Shown: piece after piece, positions 56,586-64,000 of the stretch
Numbering within the stretch: the first letter of the stretch is position 1
Layout: each line of letters starts with the position of its first letter
From: Planctomycetota bacterium
Lineage (GTDB): Bacteria > Planctomycetota > Phycisphaerae > Phycisphaerales > UBA5793
DNA: 64,000 nucleotides
Reading direction: 5' to 3'
Assembly (NCBI GenBank): GCA_963205185.1
Contig: CAUJHZ010000023.1
Coordinates: 31,273-95,272 of the forward strand
The notes under the pieces: model-generated
Told to the model about the DNA's origin: nothing
Databases searched by the model: none
Seen by the model: only the letters and a program-made list of their open reading frames with translations
Position numbers and translations under genes: made by a program

Positions 56586-59204
56586 TCACGGCGCATGACG
56601 GTCTTCCAGCACCGCAAACTCCTTGCGGAAGCGCGAGCCGCCGAGCTGGCTGTCGATGAGCCGCAGCCGCTGGATGCGCGGGTAGATGCGTTCGAGATTC
56701 CGCCCGGCCCGGTCGAAGATCTGCAGAATGCGCAGTTCGGCGAGCCAGAAGTTCGCATCGCGCCGCTCCGCCGACGCCGCCGCAATCCTCTGAAAGCCCG
56801 GCAGCGCCTCGGCCGGCCGATCGAGCGCAAAGAGACACTCCGATCGTCCGAGCATCGCTTCCGCCGAGTGCTCACGCCAGACCAGCACCTGCTCGTAGAC
56901 GCCCAGCGCCTGTTCGCAGTCGCCCGCCAGCCGCAGCGCCTCGGCCTGGCACAGGCCCGCCGCCGCCCACGACTCGCTTGCATGATCGAGCAGCCCGGCG
57001 ATCGACCAGCCGAGACTGGAGATCGGCACAATCCGCTCGCGAGCCATGATTGCTGCAGCCTGTTCATCGCCCGCGTCGAGCAGCCGCCGCGCCTCGGCCA
57101 GGCGCTGGTTGCCGATGCGGGTGATGATGCTCAGAGCCCGCTGGGGTGAGCGCTGCGCCAGTTCCTTCAGGTCTTCTTCGATCTGTTCGGGCCGCTGCAG
57201 CGCTTCGAGCACCGAAATGCGCGTGTCAATGATTTCCGCTGCGAGCGTGTTATCGATGCCCTCACCTTCTTCGAGTCTTTCGAGGCGCTGGAGCGCCGCA
57301 TCGTGCTCGCCCAGATCGCGCTGGGCCTGCGCAGCGCGCACCGCCGCGGCGATGCGGTAATAGCGCAGGTCCTGACGCCGCGATTCGCTCAAAGCCGCTC
57401 CGGCCAGCGCCGAATCGAGCAGGCGCACCACGCGATCGGCGCCGGCGATCATCTCGCGCAGCAGGACCGCGCGCTCGGCGCCGGCGCTTGCCTGGGCTTC
57501 GTTCCACTTCATCTGCACGGCCTGGAACGCGGCGTCGAGGTACAGATCCGACTCCGACGCAACAAGGCTGAAGTTGTGGCCCGCCCGGTCGTAGCGCTGC
57601 TGGCGCGAAAGCAGCAGGCCTCGCTCGTACGCCCATCGGTCAAACAGGCTCGCCTGCGGAAAGCGCTCGACGACCAGCGCCAGCGCTTCATCGTAAAGCG
57701 CCTGCAGTTCGGGCAAGTCGGGCTGATCGAGTACCGCCGCGGAGAGCAGGGCCGCCGCCTGCTCGGCCGATTGCTGGGCCCGCGGACTAAGCGGGAAGCG
57801 CGAGGCGGCGTCCATGAGCAGCCGCGCCGCCTCCTTTGACTCGCCGCGCGCCGCGTGCGCGGTGGCCAGCGCCAGCATGATGCGCGGGGCAACCTGCGGA
57901 TCATTGCCGTGCCGTGCGAGCAGCGACTCGAGCAGCTCCACCGCTTCGCTCTGTCGCTGGGGATCACCGGCCATGCGCTCGGCCTGCGCCAGCGCCATCT
58001 CGGGAGGCAGCTCCGAGAGCGGAATCGAGTCAGGCAGAATCGACCGCCAGCGGCCCGCGACCACTTCCTGCCGCTGCGCCGCGTTGAGCGGCAGCAGGTC
58101 ATTGTCCAGATAAGCGCGGTACACGCGCACGGCTTCATCCACCTGCCGCCGCGCCGCCTCGCCCGTGGTGTCGTGCAGGTCGATGCGCCCGGCGTCGGCG
58201 GTTAATCCCCGCACCGCATCAAAAAACCGCTGATCGCAGATGAGCAGAAAGGTAAACGGGTCGCGCCGAATCTCAACCGACGCGGCGAGCTTGTCCAGCG
58301 CCGCCGCTGCCGCTGCGGTTCCCTCAGAGCGGCGCAGCAATTCGACCATGCCCAATCGTGCCCGCAGCAGCGCGACTGCATCCGCGCCGCTGCCGCCCAG
58401 CAACGTGTCAAAGTGCATTCGCGCTTCGTCGAAGCGACCGAGCCGCGCGAGGCTCATGGCCGCCATCGACCGGCCGCGACTGAGCCACGGTTCGGTGAGT
58501 TCGCCCAGCAGCGGCGTGAGGGTATCAGCCACGAGTTGCCACTGATCCTGCTCCGCGCCGGCTTTGGCCAGCGCGCTGTAGTAGGCCGCCGCGGCGTTGA
58601 GAAACGGCAGCCGCTGCCGCTGCTCGACCTGCAGCAGATACCGATGGCGCTGCTGCATCGCCGCGCTGCCTGCAAACTCCGGGTCCTCCTCGAGATCGAG
58701 AATCTCGTCCGAAAGTCCCACCGTGGCGTCATCCACAAGGCGCAGCGCCTCATCGGCCGCAGCGCGCATCTGCTCCCACTGCGCCTCGCTGGCGATGCCG
58801 AACTCGATGGTGAGATCGAGCGCGCTGAGCGAGGTCTTGAGAAAGAGCAGGTTGAACGCAAGATCCGCCTGCCACAGCGGCAGCCGCGCATCGCTGGGGT
58901 GCGCATCGATGAGTTTCCGCCGTGCGTCGATGAGGCGCTCGACGGTCGCGCCCCGCGCCTCGCCGCTCAACTCCGGATCCGCCAGCGCCGCCTGCAGGTG
59001 CGCGATCTCGATCAGCTCGGGCAGTGCCGCGTCGCCGGCGCTGCTGGATTCGAGCACGTAGTCAAGCAGGTCGTCCAGGCCGTATTCCGCCAGCCCTTTG
59101 AGAAACTGGTCCTGGTCGAGTTGCTCATCAAGACTCTGCCCCCACGCCCCCCGGCACACCGAGAGCGCGAGCAGGACGAGAATGAGCCGGCAGTGCACTT
59201 TCAT
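56586..59204 (-). CDS. Large exported TPR protein
   Basis: An 872-residue exported protein with a signal peptide of about 22 residues (ending WGQ). The rest is almost wholly alpha-helical with degenerate TPR-like repeats, for example AEALPGFQRIAAASAERRDA and LRLAGDCEQALGVYEQVLVW near the C-terminus. It has no catalytic motif. It is the last gene of a leftward run with radA and two phosphatase genes (46 bases upstream). A scaffold role in the envelope is likely. Confidence 0.83.
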   Translation of the reverse strand: MKVHCRLILVLLALSVCRGAWGQSLDEQLDQDQFLKGLAEYGLDDLLDYVLESSSAGDAALPELIEIAHLQAALADPELSGEARGATVERLIDARRKLIDAHPSDARLPLWQADLAFNLLFLKTSLSALDLTIEFGIASEAQWEQMRAAADEALRLVDDATVGLSDEILDLEEDPEFAGSAAMQQRHRYLLQVEQRQRLPFLNAAAAYYSALAKAGAEQDQWQLVADTLTPLLGELTEPWLSRGRSMAAMSLARLGRFDEARMHFDTLLGGSGADAVALLRARLGMVELLRRSEGTAAAAAALDKLAASVEIRRDPFTFLLICDQRFFDAVRGLTADAGRIDLHDTTGEAARRQVDEAVRVYRAYLDNDLLPLNAAQRQEVVAGRWRSILPDSIPLSELPPEMALAQAERMAGDPQRQSEAVELLESLLARHGNDPQVAPRIMLALATAHAARGESKEAARLLMDAASRFPLSPRAQQSAEQAAALLSAAVLDQPDLPELQALYDEALALVVERFPQASLFDRWAYERGLLLSRQQRYDRAGHNFSLVASESDLYLDAAFQAVQMKWNEAQASAGAERAVLLREMIAGADRVVRLLDSALAGAALSESRRQDLRYYRIAAAVRAAQAQRDLGEHDAALQRLERLEEGEGIDNTLAAEIIDTRISVLEALQRPEQIEEDLKELAQRSPQRALSIITRIGNQRLAEARRLLDAGDEQAAAIMARERIVPISSLGWSIAGLLDHASESWAAAGLCQAEALRLAGDCEQALGVYEQVLVWREHSAEAMLGRSECLFALDRPAEALPGFQRIAAASAERRDANFWLAELRILQIFDRAGRNLERIYPRIQRLRLIDSQLGGSRFRKEFAVLEDRHAP

Positions 59205-59250
59205 GATTCGAACACCGGAAACGTCTGTGCGCAGCCCATTGTAGGAACGG

Positions 59251-60705
59251 TCATGCTGGCATCATCGCGCCGACTGCGACCGCAGTGCTTCCCTCGCCGT
59301 ACGCCGCCGGCGCCCGCCGCACGGTGGTGATGAGCACATCATCGCGCGTCGCCCCGTCGCGGTACCGGCCGACGGCCTGCGGCAGCAGGTCGCTCAGATC
59401 CAGATGCATGTCCGGCCGCCACCTTTCAACAACCTGCCGAACGCCCGTCACGCCGAACTGCCGGCCGCGTTCATCCACCGCCTCGGTTGCGCCGTCGGTG
59501 TAGATGACCACGAGTTCATCCTCATCCATCCGCGCCGTCTGCATCTCCGGCTCGAACGCCTCGTCGGGTGCGGCGCCGAGCATGAACGTCGTGGACTCGA
59601 GCGCCTCGAGCGAGCCGTCGCGCCGGCGGATGAAAGCAGGGGGGTGGCCCGCGTTGACCCACTCCATCGCGCCCTCGGGGCTGATGCGAAGGACAAACGC
59701 CGTCGCGAAGATACCGTGGCGGAACATGACGAGATGAAAGTAGCGGTTCAGCGCCCGCGCCACGTCGCCCGGCGAGGCGTTGGGATTCTCGCCGTAATAC
59801 CGCTGCACCTCGCCATCGACGCGATTGACCGTCAGCGCCGCCGGGATGCCGTGGCCGGTTACGTCGATGAGCGCTGCGTGCAGCCAGCCGCGCTCGTCGA
59901 GGTGCGCGTGCAGAAAGTCGCCGCCCACCTGGCGCATGGGTTCGTAGGAATAGTTGAACTGGATCGGCCCGCCGCACACCGGCCGCGGGAAGCGCACCTC
60001 GTGAATCTTCCTTGCGTCGATGAGATCGCGCCGCGAGCGCCTGAACTGCCGGCGCAATTGCGTGATCTCCACGGCGTGGCGCAGCCGGCTGATGCGCCAC
60101 CAGCAGAGCATGAGCCCGGCGGCGTTGATCGACGGCGAGATGAACACCCCCGTCGCCACGTGCAGCACCGACAGCCGCTCGACCAGCGCCGTGATGATGA
60201 TCCACGCGGGATAGAGCACGAGCAGCGGCTTGATGCCCTGCCCCGGAGTCCAGGGCAGCAGCGCGCACGCAAAAAAGTGCGAGATCGCAATGCCCACGAT
60301 CGGCCAGGCCATCGCGCCCATGCTCATCGACGTGTCGGCCATGGCGATCTGCTCGCCCACCGCCGCGCCGATCGAGCACAGCCCCGTCAGCACGAGCACC
60401 CAGTACGCCAGGCGCAGCACGCCGGCGCCGGAGGTGATGACCGACCGCACCAGCACCAGCGCCACGCCCAGCGTCGCCAGCCGCGCGGCCGCCAGCGACA
60501 CGAGAATCGGGCTCTCCAGCCAGCGCACCGGCGGCTCCGCGCCCGTCGTGGGCAGCCACGTCTGGATCGCCAGCGCCATCCCATACTGCACCACCACCAG
60601 GCCAAGCCACAGCGACACGAGCCACGAGAAGCGCAGCCGCAGCAGCCGCGCAATCTCGCTTTCGAAGGTCGATGCCGACATGACGGGTGGCGCGATCGCT
60701 TTCAT
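59251..60705 (-). CDS. Membrane SpoIIE/PP2C-type phosphatase (second of pair)
   Basis: A 484-residue protein with about six transmembrane helices (about 30-210) and a C-terminal PP2C-like SpoIIE/RsbU domain (about 245-465). Metal-binding motifs are complete: VGGDFLHAHLD, LIDVTGHGIPAAL, NAGHPPAFIRR, VIYTDGATEA and RDDVLITTV. Such enzymes dephosphorylate anti-anti-sigma (SpoIIAA/RsbV-like) proteins in response to signals. The start codon overlaps the stop of its paralogue by 4 bases (ATGA). Confidence 0.9.
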   Translation of the reverse strand: MKAIAPPVMSASTFESEIARLLRLRFSWLVSLWLGLVVVQYGMALAIQTWLPTTGAEPPVRWLESPILVSLAAARLATLGVALVLVRSVITSGAGVLRLAYWVLVLTGLCSIGAAVGEQIAMADTSMSMGAMAWPIVGIAISHFFACALLPWTPGQGIKPLLVLYPAWIIITALVERLSVLHVATGVFISPSINAAGLMLCWWRISRLRHAVEITQLRRQFRRSRRDLIDARKIHEVRFPRPVCGGPIQFNYSYEPMRQVGGDFLHAHLDERGWLHAALIDVTGHGIPAALTVNRVDGEVQRYYGENPNASPGDVARALNRYFHLVMFRHGIFATAFVLRISPEGAMEWVNAGHPPAFIRRRDGSLEALESTTFMLGAAPDEAFEPEMQTARMDEDELVVIYTDGATEAVDERGRQFGVTGVRQVVERWRPDMHLDLSDLLPQAVGRYRDGATRDDVLITTVRRAPAAYGEGSTAVAVGAMMPA

Positions 60706-62171
60706 GTCGCCGCCTCGACGGTTGCCGCACTTGCTTCGCGCGATGCGCTCGCCTCGCGCGAAAAGAAGAACCGGCTCGTGCGCAGCGACGTGCGCGACGC
60801 CGGAGCCGGGCCGACGCTCACCGCCACAATCAGCACATCCTCATCCGGCTCGCCGTGCCAGCCGCGAAAGGTGTTGAGCTGCCGCAGAAACGCCTCGGGC
60901 CAGTGCAGCGCATCCTCCACGCGCGTGGTGCGCACGATCGCTTCGACCCCGCCGTAACCCAGCCACTGGCCCTTGCGGTTGCGCCATTCGCACGCGCCGT
61001 CGGAGTGGGCGATGAGCGCATCATCGCGCTCCATGGCCTCGATGCGCTCCTCGCATTCGTCGCACAGACAATCAGAAGCGCCCAGCGGCCAGGTCGTCGA
61101 AATGAGTTTCGTCACCGAGCCATTTCCATGCCGAATAAACGCCGGCGCATGCCCCGCGCCGCACCAGCGCACCGCGCCGCTGGTCTCAAAGCGCATGGCA
61201 AAGCCCGTCGCGAACACGCCGTGCGGCGCCAGCGTCAGGTGCGCGTAGCGGTCCAGCGCCGCGATGACCTCGCGCGGCCGCAGGTACGCCGACTCGGCAA
61301 AGAGCCGTTCGATCTCGCCGTGCAGCCGGTGCACCGTCAGCGCCGCCGCGATCCCGTCGCCCGCCACGTCGAGCAGAATCAGATTCAGCGAGCCATCCGG
61401 CGATTCGTGCGCCGCCAGCAGATCGCCCCCGATGCCCAGCCGCGGCGCATCGCGAAACGCAAATCGGATCGGCCCGCTCGTGCGCGGCCGGGGGAAGATC
61501 GCCTCGTGCATCTTGCGCGCATCGAACAGTTCGCGGTGAAACTCCTCATAATGCTGCCGCAGCGAGTCCGACTCGACGCGCCGCCCGATCGCCCGCGTCC
61601 GGATCCAGCACTCCAGCAAGCCAGCCGGCACGACCATCGCTCCGGCCAGCACATCCATTGCCAGCAGCCCGATGCCGAACTCCACCCGCGCCAGGCCCAG
61701 TTGCGCCAGCACCCACACCAGCCACACCGCCGCGCCCGGCAGCAGCGCCTGTCGCGGCGTCCACGGCAGGATCAGGCACGCCAGCAGATAGCCCACGGCC
61801 ACGCGCAGCAGCCCCACGCCGCCTTCGCCCCTGGCCAGGTGAAACACCACGCTCGCAATCGCCGCGTTGAGCACGACCATCCACAGCGACAGGCGCAGCA
61901 ACTCATCGCGGCGCACCGCCGGCGCCTCGTGCCGCCGCCACATCGCCCCGATCACCACCAGTTGCAGCCCGTGGGCCCCGATCTGGGCCCCGAAGCGCCA
62001 CCACTGCCCCCACCAGTCCGCCAGGTCGGCGATGAGCAGGATGATGAGGATCCCCGACCACACGGCGCACAGCAGCCGAAACCGCCGCCGCATCAGCGCC
62101 GCCAGTTCCGCCTGGTACGCCTCCCCGAATTCCTGCTCGATCATTGCCACGGCTGGGTGCTCCGGGCTCAT
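60702..62171 (-). CDS. Membrane SpoIIE/PP2C-type phosphatase-like protein (first of pair), divergent active site
   Basis: A 489-residue paralogue of the next gene with about six N-terminal helices and a C-terminal SpoIIE-like domain. Motifs deviate: the His of the VTGHG position is Asp here (LLDVAGDGIAAAL), VIYTDGATE reads IAHSDGACE, and the terminal pair is ED in DEDVLIVAV. An insert carries CLCDECEERIEAM, a CxCxxC cluster absent from the paralogue. It may be a regulatory or redox-responsive partner rather than an active phosphatase. It starts one base after the radA stop and overlaps the following phosphatase by 4 bases. Confidence 0.85.
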   Translation of the reverse strand: MSPEHPAVAMIEQEFGEAYQAELAALMRRRFRLLCAVWSGILIILLIADLADWWGQWWRFGAQIGAHGLQLVVIGAMWRRHEAPAVRRDELLRLSLWMVVLNAAIASVVFHLARGEGGVGLLRVAVGYLLACLILPWTPRQALLPGAAVWLVWVLAQLGLARVEFGIGLLAMDVLAGAMVVPAGLLECWIRTRAIGRRVESDSLRQHYEEFHRELFDARKMHEAIFPRPRTSGPIRFAFRDAPRLGIGGDLLAAHESPDGSLNLILLDVAGDGIAAALTVHRLHGEIERLFAESAYLRPREVIAALDRYAHLTLAPHGVFATGFAMRFETSGAVRWCGAGHAPAFIRHGNGSVTKLISTTWPLGASDCLCDECEERIEAMERDDALIAHSDGACEWRNRKGQWLGYGGVEAIVRTTRVEDALHWPEAFLRQLNTFRGWHGEPDEDVLIVAVSVGPAPASRTSLRTSRFFFSREASASREASAATVEAAT

Positions 62172-62172
62172 T

Positions 62173-63657
62173 CTAACGCCAGGACTCCAACGCGCTGCTT
62201 ACGGATCGGATCGGCACGATTTCAATCGATCTCGCGCCCTTGCCCTTTGCCAGCCCCTTGTCCGCCGCGGCCCCGGCCGGCACCAGCGCTCGCCTGAAGC
62301 CCAGCCGCGCCGCCTCGCGCAAACGCTGCTCGATCTGGCTCACCCGCCTCACCTCGCCGCTCAGGCCCACCTCGCCCAGCGCGATCGTCGCCGCCGCCCC
62401 CGCCTTGCGCAGGTGGCTGCCGGCGATGGCCAGCGCCAGGCCCAGGTCCGCCGCCGGCTCGGCCACTTTCATCCCGCCCACCACGCTTGCAAACACATCC
62501 TGGTCGGCCAATCGCAGCCCCGCGTGCTGCTCGAGCACGGCGAGGATCATGCTCAGGCGGTTCGCATCCAGCCCCGACACGCGCCGCTTGGCCGCGCCGA
62601 GGATGCCGCTGGCTGTCAGCGCCTGCACCTCCACCATGAAACACCGGCTGCCCTGCATCGCCGGCACGATCACGCAGCCCGGCTTGCCCGCGCCGCTGCC
62701 CGCCTCGCTGCTCAGCACGCCCGATGGATCGACCACCTCGGCCAGGCCGAACTCGCCCATCTCGAACAAACCAATCTCCAAGGTCGTCCCGAAGCGGTTC
62801 TTCACGCCGCGCACGATGCGGTGCGCGTGGTAGCGGTCGCCTTCAAAGTACAGAACCGCATCGACGAGATGTTCGAGCAGCCGCGGCCCGGCGACCTGGC
62901 CGTCCTTGGTCACGTGGCCGACGAGCACGATCGCCATCTGCGTCGATTTCGCCAGGTAGACCAGCTCCATGCAGCAGCGGCGCAGTTGCGTCATCGAGCC
63001 CGGCGAGGCGTCCAGCGATGCGTTGTAAATCATCTGCACCGAGTCGATGACGAGCACCGCGGGCCTGACCTTGCTTGCCTGGGCGAAGATGCGCGCGAGA
63101 TTCGTATCCGCCAGCACGTACAGATCCGCGGGACTGGTGGAACGGGCGTCCCCGGTGGAACGGGCGTCCCCGGTGGAGCGGGCGTCCCGCCCGTTATCCT
63201 CCACCCGCTGCGCCCGCATCTGGATCTGCTGGCTGCTCTCCTCGCTGGTGACGTAGAGCACGGTTCGTCCCGTCGCGGCCAGCCGCGCCGCCGCCTGCAG
63301 CAGCAGCGTCGATTTGCCGATGCCCGGCTCGCCGCCGATGAGGACCGTCGAGCCCGGCACCAGCCCGCCGCCGAGTACCCGGTCGAACTCGCCAATGCCC
63401 GTGGCCAGCCGCGGCACATCGAGCGGCTCTATCTCATCCAGCCGCACCGCCTCGGGGTTCGCGGCCGCGCTCTCGCCCTCGGCCGCCCACGCCTCGGCCA
63501 GGCCGCGCTGCGGGTCCTTCTTCTCCGACCCCCCGGCCGCGCTGGGCGTGAACTCCTCGAGCGAATCCCACGCCCCGCATTCGCTGCACTTGCCGGCCCA
63601 CTTGGGCGACACCGAGCCGCACTGGTTGCACACAAACGATCGCCGGACCTTGGCCAT
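62173..63657 (-). CDS. radA: DNA repair protein RadA (Sms)
   Basis: A branch-migration helicase-like protein in recombination. It is 494 residues; an N-terminal C4 zinc finger (CNQCGSVSPKWAGKCSECG) at about 10-29, a RecA-like ATPase with Walker A GGEPGIGKSTLLLQ at about 115-128, the RadA-specific KNRFG motif, and a C-terminal Lon-protease-like domain are present. The protein contains an insert of about 20 residues, with the repeated unit DARSTG, in the ATPase domain. The ATG at 63657 gives the family N-terminus. It is followed one base later by two phosphatase genes. Confidence 0.95.
   Translation of the reverse strand: MAKVRRSFVCNQCGSVSPKWAGKCSECGAWDSLEEFTPSAAGGSEKKDPQRGLAEAWAAEGESAAANPEAVRLDEIEPLDVPRLATGIGEFDRVLGGGLVPGSTVLIGGEPGIGKSTLLLQAAARLAATGRTVLYVTSEESSQQIQMRAQRVEDNGRDARSTGDARSTGDARSTSPADLYVLADTNLARIFAQASKVRPAVLVIDSVQMIYNASLDASPGSMTQLRRCCMELVYLAKSTQMAIVLVGHVTKDGQVAGPRLLEHLVDAVLYFEGDRYHAHRIVRGVKNRFGTTLEIGLFEMGEFGLAEVVDPSGVLSSEAGSGAGKPGCVIVPAMQGSRCFMVEVQALTASGILGAAKRRVSGLDANRLSMILAVLEQHAGLRLADQDVFASVVGGMKVAEPAADLGLALAIAGSHLRKAGAAATIALGEVGLSGEVRRVSQIEQRLREAARLGFRRALVPAGAAADKGLAKGKGARSIEIVPIRSVSSALESWR
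63136..63189. repeat. In-frame 18-nt tandem repeat within radA
   Basis: Three tandem 18-base units (63136-63153, 63154-63171 and 63172-63189) of GGTGGAACGGGCGTCCCC type; the third has two changes. In the radA frame they encode DARSTG units, part of an insert between RAQRVEDNGR and SPADLYVLAD, a place where RadA proteins normally have only a short loop. The third unit can pair with the following bases to make a hairpin (CGGGCG/CGCCCG). Confidence 0.9.
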
Positions 63658-63691
63658 GGCGAGACTGTAGCCGAACTCTCGCATCGGGTGC

Positions 63692-63720
63692 CATGCTTCA
63701 TCGGCTCTGCGTGAAGCATG
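63692..63720. repeat. Inverted repeat upstream of radA
   Basis: Perfect inverted repeat CATGCTTCA (63692-63700) / TGAAGCATG (63712-63720) with an 11-base loop, 35 bases upstream of the radA start. It could be an operator, a transcribed hairpin or part of a repeat; no regulator is assigned. Confidence 0.55.
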
Positions 63721-63763
63721 CCGAGCGAGTTCCGGGATGCGACACCACCACACGCCGGTCAAC

Positions 63764-63820
63764 CGAGCCCGAAGCGCAAGCAAGGAATTGCATTAACGAG
63801 CCGCACGCGTCAGCACGCGG
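63764..63820. repeat. REP-like interspersed repeat at the right edge
   Basis: A 23-base copy (63764-63786) of the REP core seen in the valS insert, with three mismatches, followed after 10 bases by a second unit (63797-63820) starting CGAGCCGC. Both read in the same direction as the left-end core in valS. The arrangement resembles intergenic repeats I know from planctomycete genomes. Confidence 0.75.
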
Positions 63821-63881
63821 TGTTGGGCGCCCGGCGCGCATCTGTGAATGCGGCAATCCCGCGTAGCGACTGTCTTTGAAG

Positions 63882-64000
63882 TCAAGTGTTTATTGAAGGA
63901 TTCCATGGCTGGTTGTCTCGGATCATGACGTTGATGGTGGTGAGGAGTTTGCGGGTGACGGCGATGAGGGCGGCCTTCTTGGGCTTGCCCAGTGCGAGGA
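63882..64000 (-). CDS. IS110-family transposase, C-terminal end only
   Basis: The minus strand from 64000 to the TGA at 63882 reads as about 38 codons that match the C-terminus of IS110-family transposases: ALGKPKKAALIAVTRKLL and then NVMIRDNQPW. The rest of the gene lies outside the window. IS110 elements use DEDD/Ser-Tyr-type recombination guided by a bridge RNA encoded in a non-coding end. The element's end must lie within 63658-63881 or at the repeat there; no clear boundary was identified. Confidence 0.82.
   Translation of the reverse strand, partial: LALGKPKKAALIAVTRKLLTTINVMIRDNQPWNPSINT

Overview
The window is G+C-rich, densely coded bacterial chromosome with no rRNA, tRNA or CRISPR array that I could recognise. 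The gene families point to the phylum Planctomycetota, probably class Phycisphaerae. They include a secreted formylglycine-type sulfatase, a DUF1570-like lipoprotein with an HExxH motif, a fibro-slime protein, DUF6065 and DUF5658 proteins, paired SpoIIE-type phosphatases, very large TPR/quinoprotein-like envelope proteins, and short interspersed repeats of a type I associate with planctomycetes. The lineage is an inference from family content; there is no marker gene for direct placement.

Layout. 1-4.9 kb: sulfatase (cut by the window edge) divergent from clpB. 5-10.6 kb: a glycosyltransferase-like/methyltransferase fusion, then leftward genes for a coiled-coil envelope protein, a PEGA lipoprotein, an M32 carboxypeptidase and a TPR protein. 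10.6-16.6 kb: valS, a metalloprotease-like lipoprotein, a phosphodiesterase and a GNAT acetyltransferase. 16.7-21.2 kb: kbl, a DUF433/DUF5615 toxin-antitoxin-like pair, pyrB, a Nudix hydrolase and a deoxyhypusine-synthase-like protein. 21.3-25.3 kb: a tightly coupled methyltransferase / FAD oxidoreductase / type III polyketide synthase operon, divergent from a UbiA prenyltransferase. 25.4-30.6 kb: an alpha/beta hydrolase, a DUF502 protein, hpf, ptsN, ptsH, a methyltransferase and murA. 30.9-37.2 kb: fibro-slime protein, cysK, a two-module membrane sugar transferase and rpsA with a long leader. 37.3-50.4 kb: DUF6065, sodC, an OmpA-like lipoprotein, an amidohydrolase, ResB/CcsA cytochrome c maturation, TM2, SIMPL, MoxR and two CNNM-type membrane proteins. 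50.5-63.7 kb: a 1383-residue TPR/quinoprotein-like protein, DUF5658, a WHy-like lipoprotein, a methyltransferase, and the leftward run radA - phosphatase - phosphatase - TPR protein. The right edge holds interspersed repeats and the C-terminus of an IS110-family transposase.

The most striking observation is in valS. A complete-looking REP-associated/IS200-like HUH transposase domain (about 210 codons) sits in frame inside the valyl-tRNA synthetase, bounded by perfect 30-bp inverted repeats, and the reading frame stays open across 1245 codons. A related repeat lies about 51 kb away beside the IS110 fragment. A different 18-nt tandem repeat is inserted in frame inside radA. Together these suggest a genome in which short mobile repeats enter essential genes as tolerated, translated inserts.
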